Origin: Avoscillospira sp045652125
GTDB lineage: Bacteria > Bacillota > Clostridia > Oscillospirales > Oscillospiraceae
Length of the DNA: 64,000 bases
Assembly: GCA_045652125.1 (NCBI GenBank)
Contig: JAZRTT010000019.1
Location: forward strand, 62,001-126,000
Direction: 5' to 3'
A model generated the notes under the pieces. The model was not told where the DNA came from and did not search any database. It saw nothing but the letters and a program-made list of their open reading frames with translations. The position numbers and the translations under genes are program-made. Positions 59,053 through 64,000 of the stretch are shown one piece after another; the stretch's first letter is position 1, and the number at the start of each line of letters is the position of its first letter.

Positions 59053-59100
59053 AACACCGTCCATACTGTAAGAAAAACTTACATAATGGACGGTGTTTTT
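59053..59100 (+). terminator. Terminator after ispE, abutting spoIIR
   Basis: A 12-bp stem AACACCGTCCAT/ATGGACGGTGTT (59053-59064 with 59086-59097) plus an inner GTAAG/CTTAC, ending in TTTTT directly before the spoIIR ATG. The only ribosome-binding-like bases (GGACGG) are in the right arm. Confidence 0.85.
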
Positions 59101-59706
59101 ATGAAAAATCGTATGATCATCCTGTTTTCCTGTTTTATCCTCGCCGGAACGCTTTTTCTGATGTCCGCTGCCCAGCAGGAGCAGCAGGTTTTGGCAGAAA
59201 AATTGATTCGCCTGCATGTTGTTGCCCATTCCGATGCAAAAACAGATCAGGCCGAAAAGCTTCTGGTCCGGGATGCGGTACTGGCTGTTACAGAACCCCT
59301 TGCGGCACAAGCCGATGATCCGAAACAAGCCTTTGCAATGGCATTGCCGGAGATTCACGCCGCTGCGGAAGCCTGCCTGCGATCGCTGGGGAGCAACCGG
59401 CCTGTAACAGTAACCTTGTGCCGGGAACGCTTCCCTACCCGAACCTATGAGAGTTTTGCCCTGCCTGCCGGCGTTTATCCCACCCTTCGGGTCACCATCG
59501 GTGACGGCCATGGAAAAAACTGGTGGTGCGTCGCCTTCCCGTCGATCTGCTTTCAAGCCACAGCGGCAGATTTAGAGGAGGCCGCGGTATCTGCCGGTTT
59601 TACCCAAAAAGAAGTACAGTTGATCACGGAAGGAACGGAGCATTATATATTTAAGTTTAAGTTTTTAGAACTTTTGGACAGGATAAAATGCTGTATTTTT
59701 TCTTGA
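59101..59706 (+). CDS. spoIIR: Stage II sporulation protein R
   Basis: 201-aa exported signal protein made in the forespore that triggers SpoIIGA processing of pro-sigma-E. N-terminal hydrophobic leader, then the family core EKLIRLHVVAHSDAKTDQAEKLLVRDAVL and WWCVAFPSICF near residue 145. ATG at 59101 (an earlier ATG at 59086 lies inside the terminator stem). The ribosome-binding site is weak and inside a stem, so translation from read-through mRNA would be blocked; a forespore start inside the hairpin region could free it. Confidence 0.93.
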   Translation: MKNRMIILFSCFILAGTLFLMSAAQQEQQVLAEKLIRLHVVAHSDAKTDQAEKLLVRDAVLAVTEPLAAQADDPKQAFAMALPEIHAAAEACLRSLGSNRPVTVTLCRERFPTRTYESFALPAGVYPTLRVTIGDGHGKNWWCVAFPSICFQATAADLEEAAVSAGFTQKEVQLITEGTEHYIFKFKFLELLDRIKCCIFS

Positions 59707-59758
59707 TCCGCAAAGATTCCAAACATCATAAAAATTATTTAATTGCAAAAGAAAAAGC

Positions 59759-59787
59759 TTGCAATTTGAAAGCTGCTGTGATATTAT
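59759..59787 (+). promoter_or_regulatory. Promoter of tRNA-Pro(GGG)
   Basis: -35 TTGCAA (59759-59764), 17-base spacer, -10 TATTAT (59782-59787). An inverted repeat AATTGCAA/TTGCAATT (59741-59748 with 59759-59766) overlaps the -35. Confidence 0.7.
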
Positions 59788-59818
59788 AGTGAAGCTGACA
59801 AGATCAGCCCTGTAATAT

Positions 59819-59895
59819 CCGGGTGTGGCGAAGTTTGGTATCGCGCTTGAATGGGGTTCAAGAGGCCCTGAGTTCGAATCTCAGCACTCGGACCA
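59819..59895 (+). tRNA. tRNA-Pro (anticodon GGG)
   Basis: 77 nt with encoded CCA. Acceptor CCGGGTG/CACTCGG, D-arm GGCGAAGTTTGGTATCGC identical to the other tRNA-Pro, anticodon loop ATGGGGT, T-arm CTGAGTTCGAATCTCAG. Reads CCC/CCT codons. Confidence 0.94.
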
Positions 59896-59934
59896 AAACG
59901 GCTTGAAATCGTATGATTTCAAGCCGTTTTTTTA
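59895..59934 (+). terminator. Terminator after tRNA-Pro(GGG)
   Basis: A 16-bp perfect stem (59895-59910 with 59915-59930, GTAT loop) ending in a T-run, beginning at the last tRNA base. Confidence 0.92.
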
Positions 59935-59938
59935 GACA

Positions 59939-59973
59939 AAATCCCCCTCTGCCTTATAGCCAGAGGGGGATTT
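59939..59973. terminator. Terminator after the GTPase operon (minus strand)
   Basis: A 13-bp stem AAATCCCCCTCTG/CAGAGGGGGATTT (59939-59951 with 59961-59973) with T-runs on both sides, seven bases from the stop of the GTPase gene. Confidence 0.88.
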
Positions 59974-59979
59974 TTTTAT

Positions 59980-60918
59980 TCAGAATGTGGCGACCTCTTC
60001 TTCCGCCGGATCTGCCGGCGAAACTTCTACGGCCGTAAGGACAGGACCGATCCCCTGGTAAACCGCATGATGCTGCACCGAGATATATGCCTTGACCATG
60101 ACCCAGCTTCTTGGTACCAAGCCATCGCTGTCTGCCCATTTGCAGGGAAGTCCCATAAATGAAATATCGTCGGCACAGCAGGTCATAACAAACCGCCCGG
60201 GCGCAAACATTCCATCCTTTTCCCGACGGAGCTTGGCCACCTGCCCTTTGAATACCACGGTTTTTTTATCGTATTTATCCGGATCTTCCGTAATATCCCG
60301 GTAGAACAGAGCATAATCCTCGTCCTTTATCACAATGGAAGATGCATTGATATCAAAAGGCAGCGGATCTTCGATATCGTCAAACTTTGTATTCCCATCC
60401 AGATAATCATACACAATGTCAATCCGGCGGTTCAATGCCCGTGCCAATTTATGAAACGGCATGATATCCGCTCCAACGGGAACACGGTTAAATACCACCA
60501 TTTCTGCCCCCGTAAGCTTATCCACCACCAAAGAGCGCATATTGGTATTATAGGCCATAATGGTAGTAGCATCGGCAAACATGACTTCTTGTGCGATCTG
60601 CCAGTTTTCAGGCATCTTTTCATAAAAATCTGCCGCCGGACGCATACCGTTGAGTTCTGCCACCACCCGCTGCACCTTGTACGTTTTCTCCAGTTGGGAA
60701 AGCGTTTCGGCCGTAAGCTCGTCCATATCTTCTACAATATACTTGTAAACATGGCTGTGAGGATAGGTGGAGCTGTCATATTCCTCTTCCCCTTCTTCGC
60801 AAACCAAGAGCAATGTCCGTTCACCGGCATTGAATCTGGGATCCTCCAGCGTCTCCTGAATAAATTTCGTCTTACCGGATTCCAAAAATCCGGTGAATGC
60901 ATAGACAGGAATTGGCAT
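59980..60918 (-). CDS. CobW/G3E-like GTPase fused to a DUF1980/TIGR03943-like domain
   Basis: 312-aa protein. N-terminal P-loop GFLESGKT (residues 10-17) and a GTPase-like half, VVFNRVPVGAD in the position of the NKxD base-recognition motif. It lacks the CxCC metal motif of G3E metallochaperones. Residues about 190-300 (FDINASSIVIKDEDYALFYRDI, then KTVVFKGQVAKLRREKDGMFAPGRFVMTCCADDISFMG) look like the second domain of DUF1980/TIGR03943 (YcgQ) proteins. A fusion linking a metal GTPase to a YcgQ-like module. Eleven bases after the His-rich GTPase gene, so a two-gene operon. Probably membrane-associated or metal-linked. Confidence 0.82.
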   Translation of the reverse strand: MPIPVYAFTGFLESGKTKFIQETLEDPRFNAGERTLLLVCEEGEEEYDSSTYPHSHVYKYIVEDMDELTAETLSQLEKTYKVQRVVAELNGMRPAADFYEKMPENWQIAQEVMFADATTIMAYNTNMRSLVVDKLTGAEMVVFNRVPVGADIMPFHKLARALNRRIDIVYDYLDGNTKFDDIEDPLPFDINASSIVIKDEDYALFYRDITEDPDKYDKKTVVFKGQVAKLRREKDGMFAPGRFVMTCCADDISFMGLPCKWADSDGLVPRSWVMVKAYISVQHHAVYQGIGPVLTAVEVSPADPAEEEVATF

Positions 60919-60929
60919 GATTGGCCTCC

Positions 60930-62030
60930 TTACAAACCGAACTGTTCGGCCAGTTGCTGTTCACAGATCCCGGACCCGATAACACACAGCCGTCCCGTTA
61001 CCCCTGCCGCACCACGACGAATATTCAATTCTCCGGGGACGTAATCAAAGTGGATCCATTGGCCGTCCCCGGCAGCCACAATGCCCTTGGCGCGAAGAAC
61101 CAAGCCGCACGCACCGTTTTCAAAACTCTCAAGAACCGTGCGAATCTCATCTTCTGTAAACTTCTTGGGTGTCTCAACACCCCAGCTGGCAAACACCTCG
61201 TCTGCATGGTGGTGATCATGGTCATGATGATGGTGATCGTGGTCATGGTCATGGCAGCCGCAGGTGCAGCTTTCATCATGGTCATGATGATGGTGATCGT
61301 GGTCATGGTCATGATGATGGTGATCGTGGTCATGGTCGTGGCAGCCGCAGGTGCAGCTTTCATCATGGTCATGATGATGGCCATGGTGATGGTCATGATG
61401 GTGACAATGGGCTTCTTCTATCTCATGGAGCATAGAATTCCCCTGCTCCATCGCTTCCAAAATCTGTTTCCCCGTCAGTTGCTCCCATGGGGTTGTAACC
61501 ACTACTGCCTTAGGGTTCTTTTCTTTCAGCATATTCACACAAGTCTGCAATTTTTCCTCGGATATGCCGTCTGTCCGGCTAAGGACGATTGTACCGGCGG
61601 TCTCTACCTGGTTGTTATAGAACTCCCCGAAATTTTTCATATACATTTTGCACTTGCCAGCATCTGCAACCGTAACCAAATTTCCAAGAGAAACCTTGTC
61701 GCTGACCACCTTTTGAATCGCCGCTTCCACATCGCTGAGCTTGCCGACACCGGAAGGCTCAATCAGGATACGGTCGGGGGAATACTGTGCGATCACCTGT
61801 TCCAATGCCTTTCCGAAATCGCCCACCAAGCTGCAGCAGATGCAGCCGGAATTCATTTCCGTAATTTCAATCCCGGCATCCTGTAAAAAGCCGCCGTCAA
61901 TGCCGATCTCACCAAATTCATTTTCAATCAGCACCAGTTTTTCTCCGATATAGGCTTCCTTGATCATCTTTTTAATGAGCGTGGTCTTTCCCGCCCCCAA
62001 AAAGCCGGAATAAATATCAATTTTTGTCAT
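60930..62030 (-). CDS. CobW/G3E metal GTPase with His/Cys-rich insert
   Basis: 366-aa G3E GTPase. Walker A GFLGAGKTT (9-17), the zinc-binding C63-x-C65-C66 (SGCICCSL), Walker B/EPSGVGKLSD, and the base motif in IVLSRTDG. Between about 208 and 275 lies a stretch with over forty His, Asp and two ESCTCGC units, then a CobW_C-like domain (FASWGVETPKKFTEDEIRTVLESF). Such His-rich loops store or transfer zinc, nickel or cobalt. Which metal cannot be read here. First gene of the two-gene operon; promoter -35 TTGATT, extended -10 TATAAT at 62071-62066. Confidence 0.92.
   Translation of the reverse strand: MTKIDIYSGFLGAGKTTLIKKMIKEAYIGEKLVLIENEFGEIGIDGGFLQDAGIEITEMNSGCICCSLVGDFGKALEQVIAQYSPDRILIEPSGVGKLSDVEAAIQKVVSDKVSLGNLVTVADAGKCKMYMKNFGEFYNNQVETAGTIVLSRTDGISEEKLQTCVNMLKEKNPKAVVVTTPWEQLTGKQILEAMEQGNSMLHEIEEAHCHHHDHHHGHHHDHDESCTCGCHDHDHDHHHHDHDHDHHHHDHDESCTCGCHDHDHDHHHHDHDHHHADEVFASWGVETPKKFTEDEIRTVLESFENGACGLVLRAKGIVAAGDGQWIHFDYVPGELNIRRGAAGVTGRLCVIGSGICEQQLAEQFGL
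61206..61409 (-). repeat. His/Cys-coding repeat in the GTPase
   Basis: Two copies of an 87-base unit (40-base exact cores at 61254-61293 and 61341-61380) plus flanking CATGAT-rich sequence code for the metal-binding insert. Tandem duplication within the gene. Confidence 0.85.
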
Positions 62031-62065
62031 TTATCTCGCACCTTCGTTTTTAAAGTTTTTTCATT

Positions 62066-62093
62066 ATTATACCATGGTCAACAGAAAAATCAA
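62066..62093 (-). promoter_or_regulatory. Promoter of the two GTPase genes
   Basis: Minus strand -35 TTGATT (62093-62088), 16-base spacer, extended -10 TGG-TATAAT (62071-62066). No recognisable Zur-type palindrome. Confidence 0.6.
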
Positions 62094-62127
62094 TCTCTTC
62101 CAACCGGCAACAACACCCCTGCTCCTG

Positions 62128-62136
62128 CATAGGCTA
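62128..62136 (+). promoter_or_regulatory. Possible SigK-type -10 element
   Basis: CATAGGCTA fits CATANNNTA of SigK; an AC about 17 bases upstream could be its -35. A SigA-like TATACT overlaps (62135-62140) without a good -35. Weak evidence. Confidence 0.3.
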
Positions 62137-62162
62137 TACTATGTGTGAAAGGAGAGATGGTC

Positions 62163-62555
62163 TTGGCTTCACAGGGTTCTGTTATTGCCCGAGTCTATAC
62201 GTCGGACGCCTATCTTCCCCTGCGGGATGTACCGGTGATTTTTACACAAGTCCTGCCGGACGGCACCAAAACTGTTCTGGGCATTCGCTATACCAACTCC
62301 AGCGGTCTGACAACGCCCCTTTCGGTCCAAACCCCGGATGCTTCGGACTCCCTGAAACCCGGGTCGAACATACGGCCTTATGCCACCTTGGATATTCAGG
62401 TAGAATACCCCGGTTACAGCGGAATCCTTTCCGAAGGCGTTCAGGTGTTCTCCGGAATTGAAACCATTCAAGGATTGCAGCTCCGACCCCTGAGCGCGGC
62501 TTCCATAGAAGAAAGCGGCGGTGCAAAATTCCCCGGCTCGTCTCAGAATTTGTAG
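62163..62555 (+). CDS. Hypothetical Ig/carboxypeptidase-regulatory-like domain protein
   Basis: 130-aa protein, no signal peptide: ASQGSVIARVYTSDAYLPLR then DVPVIFTQVLPDGTKTVL, then TNSSGLTTPLSVQTPD and YATLDIQVEYPGYSGILSEGVQVFSG. The strand pattern matches a carboxypeptidase-regulatory/transthyretin-like beta-sandwich. The TTG at 62163 gives the best start (AAAGGAG eight bases before it); an ATG at 62157 overlaps the ribosome-binding site. First gene of a cluster with two PG-binding proteins, ten bases before the next CDS. Likely spore-wall related by context. Confidence 0.7.
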   Translation: MASQGSVIARVYTSDAYLPLRDVPVIFTQVLPDGTKTVLGIRYTNSSGLTTPLSVQTPDASDSLKPGSNIRPYATLDIQVEYPGYSGILSEGVQVFSGIETIQGLQLRPLSAASIEESGGAKFPGSSQNL

Positions 62556-62565
62556 GAGGTGCATC

Positions 62566-63762
62566 ATGCCAGACAGCCCCACAGTTTTTCCTTTTATTCC
62601 TCAGTCCATTACTGTACATCTTGGTACACCGGATGCTCCGGCACCCAATGTCACCGTTCCTTTTTCGGAATACATCAAAAATGTGGCATCCAGCGAAATC
62701 TATCCCACTTGGGGGGAAAGTGCTCTGCGGGCTAATATTCTTGCCATTATCTCCTATGCCTTAAACCGGGTTTATACAGAATATTACCGCAGCCGAGGCT
62801 ATGATTTTGATATCACCAACTCCACAGCCATCGACCAAAACTATGTTCCGGGACGAAGTTACTTTGAAAATATCTCCCGACTGACAGATGAACTTTTTGA
62901 CAATTACATTCGAAGGCGCGGCTTTATTGAACCTCTGGCAGCAAAATTTTGCAATGGCACCACTACGACCTGCGAAGGCCTCAGCCAATGGGGGTCTGAA
63001 GAACTGGCACAACAGGGTTACGATTCTGTGGAAATCCTGCGGTATTACTACGGCGATGACATTGAAATCGTTGATAATGCTCCGGTTCGTGGTATTACAG
63101 AATCATATCCCGGCACGGCTCTGCGCAGCGGCAGTACCGGACCCTATGTAACCGTTATTCAGTCTGCTCTCAACCGCATCAGCCAAAACTATCCCGCCAT
63201 CCCCAAAATAAATCCAGTAGACGGAATTTTCGGTCCTCAGACGGAGTCAGCCGTCCGACAGTTCCAGCAGATCTTCTCTTTGACACAAGACGGCATCGTA
63301 GGAAAAGCCACATGGTATCAGATCAACCGCATTTATGTGGCGGTTTTGCGCTTGGCGGAGCTGCAGTCTATGGGGCAGCAGCAATTTTTCATTGGCAGCT
63401 ATCCCAATGACCTGTCTTTTGGCGATACCGGTGATTATGTAAACCGTCTGCAATTTATGTTGAATGTGCTGAGTGATTTCATCCCCAGCATACCCCCTGT
63501 GACGGAATCCGGAACCTTTGATATCGCTACCCGGGATGCGGTTCGGGCATTTCAGCAATATGCAGGTCTTCCCATTACCGGTGCAGTTGAAGCCCAAACA
63601 TGGGATGCGATCTACGAGCAATTTTCTGCCGTGGAAAGCGAGGTCTTTGACCAAAGCGTACTTTTCCCGAAAAATGCAGATTTTGCGGAAACCAGCCGTA
63701 TGGAGCAGTTCCCGGGGCAGTCCCTCTCCTCCGGGAGTGCAGATGGAGGAACAGTCTCATGA
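62566..63762 (+). CDS. SpoIID-like protein with two peptidoglycan-binding domains
   Basis: 398-aa protein without a clear signal peptide. Residues about 28-175 resemble SpoIID/LytB (FSEYIKNVASSEIYPTWGESALRANILAIISYALNR; then CEGLSQWGSEELAQQGYDSVEILRYYYGDD), the domain that strips glycan strands during engulfment. Two PG_binding_1 domains follow (TGPYVTVIQSALNRI with GIFGPQTESAVRQFQQ; DTGDYVNRLQFMLNVLS with TFDIATRDAVRAFQQYAGLP). Ends GSADGGTVS with an ATGA overlap to the next gene. The catalytic status of the SpoIID part is uncertain. Confidence 0.82.
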   Translation: MPDSPTVFPFIPQSITVHLGTPDAPAPNVTVPFSEYIKNVASSEIYPTWGESALRANILAIISYALNRVYTEYYRSRGYDFDITNSTAIDQNYVPGRSYFENISRLTDELFDNYIRRRGFIEPLAAKFCNGTTTTCEGLSQWGSEELAQQGYDSVEILRYYYGDDIEIVDNAPVRGITESYPGTALRSGSTGPYVTVIQSALNRISQNYPAIPKINPVDGIFGPQTESAVRQFQQIFSLTQDGIVGKATWYQINRIYVAVLRLAELQSMGQQQFFIGSYPNDLSFGDTGDYVNRLQFMLNVLSDFIPSIPPVTESGTFDIATRDAVRAFQQYAGLPITGAVEAQTWDAIYEQFSAVESEVFDQSVLFPKNADFAETSRMEQFPGQSLSSGSADGGTVS

Positions 63763-64000
63763 GAAAACCAGAATTTTACCTGAACAATCCCGTCATCAGC
63801 CTGCAAACCATGCTGCGGCAGATCTCCGATGTAGATCCCCGGATCCTGCCCGTGATCCCCGACGGTCTCTTTGGTCCCAGCACCTATGGTGCTGTTCGTT
63901 CTTTTCAGGAAGCCTATGGTCTGCCTGTCACAGGGCAGGTGGATCAGCAAACATGGAATTCCATTACGGATGCCCACAGTCTGGCTTTGGCACAGAGAAA
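63759..64000 (+). CDS. Peptidoglycan-binding domain protein, cut by window end
   Basis: 80 codons visible: MRKPEFYLNNPVISLQTMLR, then DPRILPVIPDGLFGPSTYGAVRSFQEAYGLPVTGQVDQQTWNSI, a complete PG_binding_1 repeat. ATG overlaps the preceding stop (ATGA), so it is coupled to the SpoIID-like gene. Further domains lie beyond the window. Confidence 0.85.
   Translation, partial: MRKPEFYLNNPVISLQTMLRQISDVDPRILPVIPDGLFGPSTYGAVRSFQEAYGLPVTGQVDQQTWNSITDAHSLALAQR

Noticed and set aside
61025..61409. Repeated CATGATGG units that look like a short CRISPR or satellite array
   Set aside because: They encode the His-rich insert of the GTPase in frame; no spacers and no cas genes.

Overview
The window reads as chromosomal DNA from an endospore-forming, Gram-positive member of the Clostridia, most like the Oscillospirales (gut Oscillospiraceae). 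Reasons: the tig-clpP-clpX-lon-engB operon, ScpA/ScpB next to GerW/YtfJ, spoIIR, a SpoIVFB-like protease, GerMN and SpoIID-like proteins, a CIRCE/LexA-era Firmicutes promoter style (TTGACA-17-TATAAT, AAGGAGG), Bacillus-type LexA boxes, MurT/GatD, and L10- and L19-type ribosomal leaders. The genus cannot be fixed from sequence reading alone.

Layout. 1-7.1 kb (minus): start of cmk, a YhiN/BaiN flavoprotein, an RpiR regulator, a 23S/16S pseudouridine synthase, a PBP5-type carboxypeptidase, GerW, a DUF2953 protein, ScpB, ScpA and a site-2 protease. 7.1-13.5 kb (minus): EngB, Lon, ClpX, ClpP and trigger factor, a protein-folding and proteolysis operon. 13.6-19.1 kb (minus): phosphoesterase, threonine synthase, YraN, RNase HII, YlqF, signal peptidase I with a long acidic N-terminus, and rplS with a structured leader. 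19.1-26.4 kb (minus): two radical-SAM-related proteins, a SpoIVFB-like protease pair, a triple GerMN lipoprotein, a histidine kinase/response regulator pair and a ComEA-like protein. 26.4-33 kb: a second PBP5-type enzyme, type-4 UDG, the lipid II amidation pair murT-gatD (with a promoter placed for a leaderless mRNA), exonuclease III and an SLH/SH3/NlpC-P60 cell-wall enzyme. 33-36.6 kb (minus): nnrD, YdcC-like lipoprotein, alr, mazF, the same order as in Bacillus but without the antitoxin. 36.6-40.4 kb (plus): rpmG-secE-nusG-rplKAJL with several leader structures; L10 carries an unusual Pro-Ala-Glu tail. 40.4-45.5 kb: FabG-like SDR, SOS-controlled dinB pair, PAP2 phosphatase with an XRE regulator, smpB and a cyclophilin.

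45.5-50.3 kb is the accessory part. The tmRNA gene ssrA is followed by a decayed prophage tail: one long ORF that joins a piece of a phage polyvalent protein in frame to the C-terminal half of an amidase plus SPOR and SH3-like modules, a nested small ORF, a frameshifted fragment, and further on a Rieske-domain remnant. No integrase or duplicated att site was seen. 50.4-51.1 kb holds tRNA-Pro(CGG), tRNA-Arg(CCT) and an unrecorded-looking 30-codon ORF with a sporulation-type promoter. 51.1-55.3 kb has a divergent pair: a membrane Ser/Thr kinase with an extracellular fibronectin-like region, and a zinc-ribbon membrane protein with an extracellular Ig-like (BIG2) region. 55.3-59.7 kb: DUF378, an apgM-type mutase/proposed homoserine kinase, DUF1015, ispE and spoIIR. 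59.8-62 kb: tRNA-Pro(GGG) and two CobW/G3E-type metal GTPases, one with a large His/Cys-rich insert and one fused to a DUF1980-like domain. 62.1-64 kb: a cluster of peptidoglycan-binding, SpoIID-like secreted or spore-wall proteins running off the end.

The main themes are cell-wall synthesis and remodelling (two DacF-type enzymes, MurT/GatD, Alr, C40 peptidase, PG-binding proteins), sporulation, proteostasis and translation. I found no CRISPR array, no insertion sequence and no clearly new defence system. The best candidates for new biology are the phage chimera with its nested ORF, the kinase/BIG2 pair, the SpoIID-like PG-binding cluster, the L10 tail and the leaderless murT.
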